Positions 16,371-24,379 of a DNA stretch of 64,000 nt are shown here, piece after piece (position 1 is the first letter of the stretch; each line of letters starts with the position of its first letter). Position numbers and translations under genes: made by a program. The DNA is taken from positions 165,634 through 229,633 of the forward strand of contig JBFMCL010000001.1 of the NCBI GenBank assembly GCA_040754395.1, in the 5' to 3' direction. Below the pieces are notes generated by a model. That model ran no database searches and had not been told where the DNA came from. It saw only the letters and a list, made by a program, of their open reading frames with translations. The stretch is from Nitrospirota bacterium (GTDB lineage Bacteria; Nitrospirota; Thermodesulfovibrionia; Thermodesulfovibrionales; SM23-35).

Positions 16371-17198
16371 TCAGCTGAAAAATTCATTCTCCCTGGTATA
16401 TTCTGTTTCGAAAATCACCCTGTGCGCTTCCGCGATCTGCATACATCTCTCCCTGACGCGCTTGAAATCCTCATACAGGTCTCTGTGTTCGAGTATGGCC
16501 TGTTCAGCGTATCTGAAATGAAACCCGTTCCGCGTATGATCTCTGTAATCATTCTCGTAACTCTGCTTTCTCATATGCCATGTCTTGAAATTCCTGATGC
16601 CGATTTTTATGCCGTTTTCGATGAACTGCGGCAGTTCCCGGTAGTTCTCCTTCATGATCACAAACAGCAGCATGATCCTGGTATCCTTCTGCTGTTCCTG
16701 AAACCTTTTTACAAGATATGCGACATTCCCGAGGGTTTTTTCGAGCGTATAGCTGCCGTGCCCCCTGATTTTCCGATATGTCCCTTCTGTGCCGGCGTCG
16801 ATGCTGAGACCGATATCCTTCACGTTGTGGGGTATCAGTTTTTCCACGTTTTCTTTGTCCAGCAATTGTCCATTCGAAAAAAAACTGAAAGGAATACGGG
16901 GGTCAAAATGCTCAAGAAAATAAAAAAAAGACTTTGACAGCAACAATTCTCCCAGCCCGCAAAAGAAGATATGGTGCACATTGAGAAACAGGTCCCTGTT
17001 TTCCTCCATTATCCTGCTGTCCAGATGTCTCATCGGCCGGTAGCCGTTATCTCCGGCTATGGATTTCAGGGCACACATAGGGCAGGGTGGCCATATATTG
17101 CATCCCCTGAAGAGCTCGACTTCCAGCGTGAGAGGATATTTCTCGCACACAGGGGAAAACTTGTATGCAGGATGCGACGCAACATTGGAATTATTCAC
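16371..17198 (-). CDS. Radical SAM protein with atypical CX5CX2C cluster motif
   Basis: A 275-aa radical SAM core. The cluster motif is RGCNIWPPCPMCALK, with Cys33, Cys39 and Cys42, that is CX5CX2C instead of the usual CX3CX2C. The rest follows the TIM-barrel pattern: FFCGLGELLLSKSFF (GGE-like SAM motif), SFFSNGQLLD, DIGLSIDAGTEGTYRKIRG and IMLLFVIMKEN, as in the SPASM/peptide-modifying branch. The start is GTG 17198 with GAGG upstream. It is followed directly by its SPASM partner, and a 30-codon ORF separates it from the aldo/keto reductase gene upstream. The substrate is unknown. Confidence 0.82.
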   Translation of the reverse strand: MNNSNVASHPAYKFSPVCEKYPLTLEVELFRGCNIWPPCPMCALKSIAGDNGYRPMRHLDSRIMEENRDLFLNVHHIFFCGLGELLLSKSFFYFLEHFDPRIPFSFFSNGQLLDKENVEKLIPHNVKDIGLSIDAGTEGTYRKIRGHGSYTLEKTLGNVAYLVKRFQEQQKDTRIMLLFVIMKENYRELPQFIENGIKIGIRNFKTWHMRKQSYENDYRDHTRNGFHFRYAEQAILEHRDLYEDFKRVRERCMQIAEAHRVIFETEYTRENEFFS

Positions 17199-17211
17199 TC
17201 TTTTTCCTCAC

Positions 17212-17304
17212 TCATCGTCCTCCTGCAACGGTACTTGCTTCACAACAGATATTGTGTTTCATGTCAAATATCACAGCTCCGGCATGCTGACAATCCGCGT
17301 TCAT
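17212..17304 (-). CDS. Candidate 30-codon ORF upstream of radical SAM pair
   Basis: The ATG at 17304 overlaps the TGA of the aldo/keto reductase gene (ATGA) and the frame ends 13 nt before the radical SAM GTG. The peptide has three cysteines (positions 5, 20, 21) and a C-terminal Gly-Gly-Arg. Its position next to a radical SAM/SPASM pair makes a modified-peptide precursor conceivable, but it has no recognised leader and no independent Shine-Dalgarno, and a frame this short can arise by chance. Treat as a hypothesis. Confidence 0.25.
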   Translation of the reverse strand: MNADCQHAGAVIFDMKHNICCEASTVAGGR

Positions 17305-18134
17305 GGCTTGTAGTACATAAGCTGCCTTGCAAATGGCGAAACACGCCGGATCATTTCATGCATCTGCTCTTCTCCCATCGGCGTGAAACGCGATGCAAAC
17401 CGGACATTTTCCTCAAGCTGCGCGGTGCTGTCACAACCGATGACTGCGGCAGCTATTGGCTGTGACAGGGCAAAATGCAGGAAAGGCTCCATGCTCTCTA
17501 CCCACGGCAGTTTTGCGGCAAATCCCCTGAAATAGACCTTCATTCCCACTATGCCCATCCCCTTATCCTGTGCGAGGGGAATTACCTGCTCAAGGAAACT
17601 GCGGTATGAGGGCTCTGCAGGATTAACCGGCAGCAGCACGGTATCGAAATCAAAAAGCCTGATGCACTGCTGTAAGATAAGGGGATCATGATGTCCTGTT
17701 ACCCCGATGAAGCGTGTCTGCCCCTTTTCTCTGGCTTTGCGGAATGCTTCAAGCGCACCGTCCGGACCGAATATCTCGCCGATATCCTGCTGAGTCCTGA
17801 CGTCGTGCACCTGCCAGAGATCCAGATGGTCTGTCTTCATAGTACGCAAGGTTTCCTGCAGGTGCTCCTGCGCACCCTTTTTGTCCCGTGCATGGGATTT
17901 ACTCGTCAGGAATATCTCCTGTCTCCGCTCTTTCAATGCTTTGCCGTAGTACGACTCGCTTCCGGAATAGGCCCGTGCCGACTCAAAATAATTGATGCCG
18001 AGGTCCAGCGCGCGATTGATCAATGTATAGGCTTCCCTGTCATATCCGTATGTCCTCAGAACCCCTTCACCTCCGAGGCCGAGGATCGTCACCTGAACGC
18101 CGGTTTTTCCGAGCTGTCTCTTCGGAATGCTCAC
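17301..18134 (-). CDS. Aldo/keto reductase family oxidoreductase
   Basis: NADP-dependent (beta/alpha)8-barrel reductase of about 277 aa. It begins with KRQLGKTGVQVTILGLGG, then INYFESARAYSGSE, where the catalytic Tyr is kept but the usual Asp of FDTA is Glu. The catalytic Lys is in FLTSKSH and the His in LWQVHDV. Cofactor-site motifs are KGMGIVGMKVYF and AAAVIGCDSTAQLEENV. The substrate cannot be told. The start is uncertain: GTG 18134 gives the standard AKR N-terminus, while TTG 18170 would add 12 residues. It is the first gene of a minus-strand run leading to the radical SAM pair. Confidence 0.88.
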   Translation of the reverse strand: MSIPKRQLGKTGVQVTILGLGGEGVLRTYGYDREAYTLINRALDLGINYFESARAYSGSESYYGKALKERRQEIFLTSKSHARDKKGAQEHLQETLRTMKTDHLDLWQVHDVRTQQDIGEIFGPDGALEAFRKAREKGQTRFIGVTGHHDPLILQQCIRLFDFDTVLLPVNPAEPSYRSFLEQVIPLAQDKGMGIVGMKVYFRGFAAKLPWVESMEPFLHFALSQPIAAAVIGCDSTAQLEENVRFASRFTPMGEEQMHEMIRRVSPFARQLMYYKP

Positions 18135-18233
18135 TGGCCTATGTCCGTTTCCCTTCCCATTACATTTCAACTGTTGTTGCGGGCACCTGCGCTCTCAGCA
18201 ATCTGCAGTGAGTCTCCGCAAAAGGTTGCCCGG

Positions 18234-18614
18234 CTATCTTTTCGCACGCCATTCCCGATAGTGGTCAATTTCCTTTTTGAGTGAATTGAGCACGAACAGC
18301 ACAATGGCTGCATCATCGGCAAACCCTACCGCACCCAGAAAGTCCGGGACAGTATCAAGCGGAGAGAGAAAGTAGAGGAGTGCGGCAATCGCAAACAGAA
18401 GGGTTTTTTTCGAAACCCCTGCATATTCACCAGAACTCCAGTCTCTGACAAGTCCTGCCAGTATCTGAAGGTCCCCCCTGAAACCCCTGATCAATCCTTC
18501 TTTGCGCGTTGCATACTCTTTCACCGCAGCAAGGAACCGCGAGCGGCTGTGAGGGTCCTGCAGATAGCCCCTCGCAAGGGTCAGAAATCTTTGAAATCCT
18601 TTTGGTCTTCGCAT
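18234..18614 (-). CDS. YkvA-family (DUF1232) membrane protein
   Basis: A 126-aa protein with the DUF1232 core around residues 60-110: LLFAIAALLYFLSPLDTVPDFLGAVGFADDAAIV, containing the invariant YxxxPxDxxPD-like motif and the D-D pair. One or two short hydrophobic helices suggest membrane association. The N-terminal half is basic and helical. Function in bacteria is unknown. No Shine-Dalgarno is evident before the ATG at 18614. Confidence 0.85.
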   Translation of the reverse strand: MRRPKGFQRFLTLARGYLQDPHSRSRFLAAVKEYATRKEGLIRGFRGDLQILAGLVRDWSSGEYAGVSKKTLLFAIAALLYFLSPLDTVPDFLGAVGFADDAAIVLFVLNSLKKEIDHYREWRAKR

Positions 18615-18706
18615 ATTTATGCCGGGAGTTGAACGTCTCTGCTGACGCAGGAAACATCACGTATTGATAGGGAATAAAACGCGCAGATCGCCGGCCCGTT
18701 CTCTCT

Positions 18707-19354
18707 TTATTGCATCTTATACCCGAGCGGCATCACATACAGCGGCACCATGTCCTTTGACAAACCGAGCGATTTTCTGATTTCCGCTTCCTTTATCCCT
18801 GCCACAAGGCAGGTGCCGATGCCGCGTGCCGCAGACATGAGATAGACGTTCTGGGCGATTGTCCCTGCGGTAGCGTGTGCCCAGTTGAGTTTATTCTCTT
18901 TTGAGGAAAACATGCCGGGAATCTTTTCCATGTCCGCAACAAATATGAGTATGTGCGACGCCTTTGCTACAAATCCCTGCCCTGACATGTTCCCCTTCAC
19001 ATTCGCGGAGAGGATTGATTTCAGCTGGTGGTGCGGGGCATCATACAGATAACTCCCGGCATCAGTCACGATATATATATCGATGTAGTCCTCTCCGTAC
19101 GCAGACGGTGCCGTTCGCTTGCCGTTTGGCCTGTTCACCCCATTTGCAGCCCAGAGGATTGCGGAAAGATCTTCCGGAGAGAGTGAAACGGACGTATATT
19201 CCCTCACGCTTTGTCTCTTTTCAAGGGCAGAAACGAGGTCTGTTGTTGCAGTCGGGGGATATTTCGGGAGTTCGATGTCTTTCCCGGATGCAAACACTGA
19301 AGCCACAAGGAACACAACAGACAGGCAAGTAAGGAAAAAAATGTTCTGCTTCAT
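18707..19354 (-). CDS. Exported nitroreductase-family (SagB-type) oxidoreductase
   Basis: A 215-aa FMN-binding nitroreductase fold preceded by a signal peptide (hydrophobic residues 5-22, ending FASG). Domain marks are ALEKRQSVREYTSVSLSPEDLSAILWAANGVNR (Arg-Ser-x-Arg FMN phosphate site), RTAPSAYGEDYIDIYIV, HATAGTIAQNVYLMSAARGIGTCLVAGI and VPLYVMPLGY, close to the SagB thiazoline-oxidase branch. Export of a flavin oxidoreductase is unusual but is seen in several anaerobes. Substrate unknown. The ATG has AAGGAGG about 7 nt before it. Divergent from the AlkD gene over a 54-nt spacer. Confidence 0.85.
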   Translation of the reverse strand: MKQNIFFLTCLSVVFLVASVFASGKDIELPKYPPTATTDLVSALEKRQSVREYTSVSLSPEDLSAILWAANGVNRPNGKRTAPSAYGEDYIDIYIVTDAGSYLYDAPHHQLKSILSANVKGNMSGQGFVAKASHILIFVADMEKIPGMFSSKENKLNWAHATAGTIAQNVYLMSAARGIGTCLVAGIKEAEIRKSLGLSKDMVPLYVMPLGYKMQ

Positions 19355-19408
19355 CTTCCGCCTCCTTTTTTCAGTATTATATTACATCAGGGAAGAAAAG
19401 AAAAAAGC

Positions 19409-20131
19409 ATGGGTTCATCGATTGAGAATATCAGAAAAGATCTGCACACGCTGGGCAACCCTGACAAGGCAAAGATACTGACACGGTTTTTCAAAACCGG
19501 CAGGGGCGAATACGGCGAGGGTGATGTCTTTCTCGGGATCACTGTCCCGGAACAGCGCAGGATTGCAAAAAAATACCCCGGACTCTCTCTCAATGACCTC
19601 CGGCAGCTGCTTGCAAGCAGGATACATGAACACCGGATGATCAGCCTGCTTATCCTGATCGCGAGATACAGGAAGGCGGACGAAATAGGCAGGAAGGAGA
19701 TCTTTGATTTTTATCTGGACAATATCGCACGTATTAACAACTGGGACCTGGTGGATCTTTCAGCCCCGCATATCGTGGGGGATTACCTGCTTCGCGGGGA
19801 CAGATCGCTGCTCTACCGCCTGGCACATTCCCGGAGCCTCTGGGAAAGAAGAATTGCGATCATGGCAACCTTCGCGTTTATCAGAAAAAATCAGTTTGAA
19901 GATACATTCAGTCTTGCCCGTATGCTCCTGCAGGACAGGCATGACCTGATTCACAAGGCAGTGGGATGGATGCTCAGGGAGATCGGGAAGAGAGACCGGG
20001 AAGCAGAAGAACAGTTCCTGAGAAGGCATTGCCGGGAAATGCCGAGAACCATGCTCAGGTATGCAATCGAGAGGTTTGATGCAGAGAAGAGACAATCCTA
20101 CCTGAAAAACCTTTCTACCGCCCCGGGATAA
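19409..20131 (+). CDS. DNA alkylation repair protein (AlkD-like glycosylase)
   Basis: HEAT-like repeat DNA glycosylase that removes N3- and N7-alkylated purines without base flipping. The 240-aa protein shows the family line FFKTGRGEYGEGDVFLGITVPEQRRIAKKY, then HEHRMISLLIL, NNWDLVDLSAPHIVGDYLL (with the conserved W-D-L-V-D), SLWERRIAIMATFAFIRK, and HKAVGWMLREIGKRD with the catalytic Asp region. It ends RTMLRYAIERF. All expected repeats are present. It is transcribed divergently from the exported nitroreductase gene and converges on the lipocalin gene. Confidence 0.93.
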   Translation: MGSSIENIRKDLHTLGNPDKAKILTRFFKTGRGEYGEGDVFLGITVPEQRRIAKKYPGLSLNDLRQLLASRIHEHRMISLLILIARYRKADEIGRKEIFDFYLDNIARINNWDLVDLSAPHIVGDYLLRGDRSLLYRLAHSRSLWERRIAIMATFAFIRKNQFEDTFSLARMLLQDRHDLIHKAVGWMLREIGKRDREAEEQFLRRHCREMPRTMLRYAIERFDAEKRQSYLKNLSTAPG

Positions 20132-20141
20132 CTCTTCTGAT

Positions 20142-20681
20142 TTACCGGGTTGCCTGGATCGTCTTCAGCAACCGTCCCACATCGTATTCCTGCAGTTTTA
20201 GCCGTTCAAGTATTCCGCGGTACAGAGATTCATCCATGCGGGGAGTCCGGCTCAGAATCCAGAGATATTTTCTTTCAGGATGGCCTACGACCGCATACTC
20301 ATAGTCATGCCCGATGTCGATAATCCAGTATGGACCATAGAACGGCCAGAAAAAGGTGACCTTGAGTTTCGCATTCGTCTTCTGATCAACAACGGTCGCC
20401 TTCCCCTTCGCATATACCACCGGACCGTCAAGGGTGTGTTTCCGGCACTGATTGAGCACATCTATCCTGCCGTCTTTCCGGAGAGTGTAGGTAGCAGTGC
20501 TTGCCACGCACCCCTCCTGAAAGCTGTTCGGATAACGCGCAATCTCGTACCACACTCCGGTATATCTCTGCAAATCGATATGGGACACAACCTTCAGAGT
20601 GGATGCCGTGCGGGTACCACAGGACAGAAGGCACACACATGAAAGCACTGCAAGCAGAAAAGCCCCCATCTGTTTCATCAT
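20142..20681 (-). CDS. blc: Bacterial lipocalin (Blc-like lipoprotein)
   Basis: A 179-aa outer-membrane lipoprotein of the Blc group, which binds fatty acids or lysophospholipids and aids envelope maintenance. Signal peptide ends LLSCGT (lipobox Cys). Lipocalin signatures are LQRYTGVWYEIARYPNSFQEGC, ATYTLRKDGRIDVLNQC, VVDQKTNAKLKVTFFWPFYGPYWI, YAVVGHPERKYLWILSRTP and LKLQEYDVGRL. The ATG at 20681 is preferred: GGTGGAG, formed by the end of the upstream gene, lies about 7 nt before it. It follows the heme protein gene with 4 nt between stop and start. Confidence 0.92.
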   Translation of the reverse strand: MMKQMGAFLLAVLSCVCLLSCGTRTASTLKVVSHIDLQRYTGVWYEIARYPNSFQEGCVASTATYTLRKDGRIDVLNQCRKHTLDGPVVYAKGKATVVDQKTNAKLKVTFFWPFYGPYWIIDIGHDYEYAVVGHPERKYLWILSRTPRMDESLYRGILERLKLQEYDVGRLLKTIQATR

Positions 20682-20685
20682 GCAG

Positions 20686-21453
20686 TTACTCCACCACAAT
20701 CTTCACCTCATCAGAAAACAGGATCCTTCCCGAAGGTCTCTGGAAGAACCCCGCGGTATCTGCGTTTTCTGTGCCGTAAAGAAAGGCTGCGGTCAGGCTG
20801 TACGTGCCGGGAAAATCGGGTGCCCTGAGAGTGAACGCCACGGTGCCTGCGGGAAAAACCCCGCTTTCGCGATCCATCTTCTGGTCAAGCACCTGAACAT
20901 GGTTCATGTTTCGTTTTGTACCACTCACCCGCCGTTCAAGCCACGTCTTCTGGATATGTCCTTCCTGTTCTTCAACGATGGGCTCGCCGACAATACTCCA
21001 TCCGTCCGCTGTAACAGGTCGTGCCTGATAGCGCAGGGGTTTGTCTACCAGCATGATACCGACTGCAGGGCCATTGCCGCCTTTAAAACGTACCGTTGCC
21101 AGTATCTCGGTGTTTTTTTTCACCCTTGAAGGAACATTTATCGTTACAGATGCGAGTGCGTCAATCTGCTGTGCATCCCGGATGATCTTTTCCTTCCTGT
21201 CTTTGGTCAGCTCAAGATAGGGAGAAGGTGGCAGTTCCGCGCGGATCAGGGCATAGTGCTTGTGCGCTGCAGTCTCTTTTGCGGACATCTGATCGGGCAA
21301 TTCAGGCATATAGGTAGCTTTGGCAACAGCATGGCAGGATGCGCAAGAGGGGGTTGCATCGGTCACATAGAGCGGTGTTCCATTCGGGTAACCATACACA
21401 GTGCCTGCCGTTGTCAGCAATACGACTCCTGCGAAAAAAAGCAATCTTTTCAT
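20686..21453 (-). CDS. Exported monoheme c-type cytochrome-like protein
   Basis: A 255-aa periplasmic protein with a signal peptide (residues 1-21) and one heme c attachment site, CASCH at residues 37-41, just after the mature N-terminus. The following region (about 75-255) is beta-rich and Ig-like, with NVPSRVKKNTEILATVRFKGGN and FTLRAPDFPGTYSLTAAFLYGTE, reminiscent of sheets that present or bind a partner. I do not recognise the family beyond the heme motif. Strong Shine-Dalgarno AAGGAG before the ATG. It is probably co-transcribed with the lipocalin. Confidence 0.75.
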   Translation of the reverse strand: MKRLLFFAGVVLLTTAGTVYGYPNGTPLYVTDATPSCASCHAVAKATYMPELPDQMSAKETAAHKHYALIRAELPPSPYLELTKDRKEKIIRDAQQIDALASVTINVPSRVKKNTEILATVRFKGGNGPAVGIMLVDKPLRYQARPVTADGWSIVGEPIVEEQEGHIQKTWLERRVSGTKRNMNHVQVLDQKMDRESGVFPAGTVAFTLRAPDFPGTYSLTAAFLYGTENADTAGFFQRPSGRILFSDEVKIVVE

Positions 21454-21689
21454 GGCCTTTCTCCTTTACAGGATCTCTTTTACACACATTATAGAACATC
21501 CGCAACATTCTGCAACCGGTCAAGAAAGGTGAAGCGTGTCATCACGGATAACGCAGACGAGTATCATTCTTCTCAGGGAAACACAGGGCTTCGCAGTTAT
21601 CCTCCCTGGACAGCTGTCTGCGGGAGTGTATCTTGTAAATAAGGTGAAAAACTGCGGAAGAAACAGAGACGGATGGGGAGAAACGTTAT

Positions 21690-23156
21690 GTGGTGACTTT
21701 CACGGTCAATCTTTACTATAGTAATACTGTGCATTATCTCAGCTTACAGGAACTCGGCGCCCTCATCAAAACGACGATTCATTCCACCCTTTCTGATGAG
21801 TACTGGGTAACTGCGGAAATCGCACAACTGAACTGCCATTACCACTCCGGGCACTGCTATATCGAGCTGGTCGAAAAAACGGATGCATCCGTCACCGCCC
21901 AAATGAGGGCAACCATTTGGGCAAGGGACTACAAAAGAATTACCGCTGCCTTCCTTAATATGACCGGTCAGGAACTTCAGCCCGGCATGAAAGTGCTGGT
22001 GCTTGCCCGGGTAAATTTCCACGAGCTCTACGGATTATCCCTCAATATTAAAGATGTCGATCCACGCTACACACTGGGGGAAATGGCATTGAGGAGGAAA
22101 CAGATACTGGAACAGCTCACCAGGGAGGGTATCATAGACATGAACCGAAAGGTGCATCTGCCCCCTGTGCTCCAGCGCATTGCGGTCGTCTCCTCGGTAA
22201 CCGCTGCAGGGTACAGGGACTTCCTGAGCAGGCTCGAAAACAACCCTTACGGATACCAGTTCTCTCACAGGCTCTTCCAGGCATATGTCCAGGGCGAAAA
22301 GGCCGAGGAATCGATACTGCATGCCGTGAGGGAATGCCTGAGATTCAGGGACCGTTTTGATGCGATTGTGCTCATACGTGGAGGAGGGTCAATCATCGAC
22401 CTTCACTGCTTTGACAGTTATCCTGTTGCAAAAGAAATCGCACTGTCTCCCCTTCCTGTCCTGACCGGCATAGGCCACGAAAAAGACGAGACGGTTGCCG
22501 ACAGGGTTGCCAATATGAGGCTGATAACCCCCACCGCAGTGGCAGAGTTTCTCATATCGAGGGCAAAGCTCTTTGAGGACAATATCGATGCGCTGAAACA
22601 TGCGCTGATAACCAGAACCCATGAACTTGTGCACAGGGAAAGACTCATTCTGAAAAGCCTCGCAGAAAATCTCTCGCAATGCTCCCGGCACTTTCTCCTG
22701 TCCATATCCGGCATACTGGGCAACAACATGCACGCGCTTCAGGCGCGCGCACTGTCAGCAATCAGGAATCCTTCGCTCAGACTCGCGGCGTTTGAAGGGA
22801 GACTGAAAAATGCGTCCGACAGCCTCTTCAAGACTATGTCCCGCACCTTAGTGGAACACGCCAGGGCGCTCAAGGTGCATCCGAAACACATGCTGACGAT
22901 GCACACGCAGATGCTCGAAAAGCATGCGACAACAATACGGTTGCTGAACCCCCTGAATATCCTGAAGCGGGGGTACAGCCTGACCCTTCTGAACGGCAGG
23001 GTTTTGAAGGATATCAGTCATGTCAGCAAGGCTGATATAATAGACACAAGGTTATACAATGGAAGCATTGTCAGCATTGTAGAGGATATCAGGGAGGAGA
23101 AACAGAGTGAACAGGCAGAAAAAAATCACCTATTCACAGGCGATAGAGGAGCTTGA
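21690..23156 (+). CDS. xseA: Exodeoxyribonuclease VII large subunit
   Basis: Large subunit of the ssDNA-specific exonuclease that trims single strands in mismatch and recombination repair. The 488-aa protein has an N-terminal OB fold (YWVTAEIAQLN, HCYIELVEK, GMKVLVLARVNFHELYGLSLNIKDVDP) and the catalytic domain with IAVVSSVTAAGYRDFLSRL, IVLIRGGGS, DLHCFDSYPVAKEIALSPLPVLTGIGHEKDETVAD and TPTAVAEFL. A long coiled-coil follows, and the C-terminal NPLNILKRGYSL. GTG 21690 has GGGGAG 9 nt upstream. The last 50 nt overlap xseB. Confidence 0.93.
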   Translation: MVTFTVNLYYSNTVHYLSLQELGALIKTTIHSTLSDEYWVTAEIAQLNCHYHSGHCYIELVEKTDASVTAQMRATIWARDYKRITAAFLNMTGQELQPGMKVLVLARVNFHELYGLSLNIKDVDPRYTLGEMALRRKQILEQLTREGIIDMNRKVHLPPVLQRIAVVSSVTAAGYRDFLSRLENNPYGYQFSHRLFQAYVQGEKAEESILHAVRECLRFRDRFDAIVLIRGGGSIIDLHCFDSYPVAKEIALSPLPVLTGIGHEKDETVADRVANMRLITPTAVAEFLISRAKLFEDNIDALKHALITRTHELVHRERLILKSLAENLSQCSRHFLLSISGILGNNMHALQARALSAIRNPSLRLAAFEGRLKNASDSLFKTMSRTLVEHARALKVHPKHMLTMHTQMLEKHATTIRLLNPLNILKRGYSLTLLNGRVLKDISHVSKADIIDTRLYNGSIVSIVEDIREEKQSEQAEKNHLFTGDRGA

Positions 23157-23346
23157 GGGAATAATTCAGGATATCGAGACGGAAAATATTGATGTGGATG
23201 CCCTCACCGAAAAGGTCCGGAGGGCTACCACTCTGATAAAGTTCTGTAAAAGGAACCTGAGAACAACCGAGGAAGAAGTGAAAAAGGTTCTTTCCGAAAT
23301 CGAAGAAACGCCTGAATCTGAAGAGGCAGAAAACGAGCCCTTCTGA
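23107..23346 (+). CDS. xseB: Exodeoxyribonuclease VII small subunit
   Basis: Small helical partner of XseA, 79 aa. Core motif ITYSQAIEELEGIIQDIETENIDVDALTEKVRRATTLIKFCKRNL is the XseB family signature; the acidic tail (SEIEETPESEEAENEPF) is typical. The GTG start with a strong GGAGGAGA lies inside the end of xseA, so both subunits are coupled in expression. Confidence 0.92.
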   Translation: MNRQKKITYSQAIEELEGIIQDIETENIDVDALTEKVRRATTLIKFCKRNLRTTEEEVKKVLSEIEETPESEEAENEPF

Positions 23347-23451
23347 TCAACCCCTGTATGCAGCGCATCGGGACTTGAAATCTGCGCGCATCGGCTGGGA
23401 AATCGTCATGCGGGTAACACCGGGTACGGAAACCCGGAAAAAGGAGAACAC

Positions 23452-23793
23452 ATGAATCTGAATATCTTTGCACTGAAAAAAAACGCGCTTGACTCTGAAA
23501 GCGGAGAAGCAATCCTCGGCTCTCAGGAAACCGGAAGTCATGCGTGCTACCTTATTTACGGGGTGTTAAAACCCGGGGAAAAAGGAAGAGTAGTGAAGCC
23601 CGGAAAAGGTCACGAGGAAATCATCCTCGCCATGAAGGGAGCACTGAATGTAAGCGGGCATTATTCCGGTTATCTGCAGGAAGGATCTGCATTCCATGTA
23701 TCCGGAGAAGATACCTGCTACCTTGAGAACCCGGAGGATTCCGATGCGGTATATATTATTGCAGGGGGTCATTCGGGGTCCGGTCATCACTGA
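23452..23793 (+). CDS. Small cupin-like protein
   Basis: A 113-aa protein with a single cupin fold: YLIYGVLKPGEKGRVVKPGKGHEEIILAMKGALNVSG forms cupin motif 1 (G...H.E...V..G) and LQEGSAFHVSGEDTCYLENPEDSDAVYIIAGGH forms motif 2, ending in a His-rich tail. The conserved His/Glu could bind a metal. No close functional assignment. AAGGAG stands about 7 nt before the ATG. Confidence 0.7.
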   Translation: MNLNIFALKKNALDSESGEAILGSQETGSHACYLIYGVLKPGEKGRVVKPGKGHEEIILAMKGALNVSGHYSGYLQEGSAFHVSGEDTCYLENPEDSDAVYIIAGGHSGSGHH

Positions 23794-23805
23794 ACCCGCG
23801 CGCAG

Positions 23806-24207
23806 TCACTGCCCGAACAGCGTGCGCAGGAAAAAATAGGCGCCTCCTGCCATGACTATGGCGGCCAGCACGATGAGCAGAATCCTCATGAGGGTGTATT
23901 CTTTTTTCTGACTCCTCTTTCCGGGTTTCCGTGTCCGGGGTCTGGCCGTTTTTTTCTGTCCGGTTCCCGATGATTTGCCCGGACTCCTCAGGGATCTCCT
24001 TTCCGATGCCTTCGGTTCACCGTTTCCGGATGTCTGCTGCTTTTTCCTGATTTCAAGAAATTCCGATATCTTGAAGTCCTTGTACTCAACCTCAAGTTCC
24101 GCGTCCGGTCTCGGCACCTTTTTTCCGCATCCCGCGCAGACATCTTTCCCTTTCAGTTCTTCACCACAGTAAGGACATTTCATTTGCTGGCTATTCCCTG
24201 GATTCAT
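23806..24207 (-). CDS. Zinc-ribbon membrane protein of unknown function
   Basis: A 133-aa protein with an N-terminal zinc ribbon (CPYCGEELKGKDVCAGCG, residues about 11-28), an acidic strand, a long Lys/Arg/Ser-rich linker (about 58-100) and one C-terminal transmembrane helix (LMRILLIVLAAIVMAGGAYFFL). The architecture is that of small tail-anchored zinc-ribbon proteins common in bacteria; role unknown. It converges on the cupin gene. Confidence 0.7.
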   Translation of the reverse strand: MNPGNSQQMKCPYCGEELKGKDVCAGCGKKVPRPDAELEVEYKDFKISEFLEIRKKQQTSGNGEPKASERRSLRSPGKSSGTGQKKTARPRTRKPGKRSQKKEYTLMRILLIVLAAIVMAGGAYFFLRTLFGQ

Positions 24208-24379
24208 TTTTTCACCGGCTACAGCATTTTAATACCACTGCCGCGAAAATTCAATACAGGAATTTTTTCTGCGAGGAATTCTCTCAGCCGGATGATGAAC
24301 CGGCTGCCGGATTTTCGGAATGATACGCAAAAAGTCAGTGTAATAGTATAATAACGTTAGGCAGCGCACATTCTGTACG

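Noticed and set aside
21536-21721. ORF of 61 codons upstream of and overlapping xseA
   Set aside because: Has a weak AAAGGTG before its GTG but no homology, and its end is set by the xseA frame. Probably chance.
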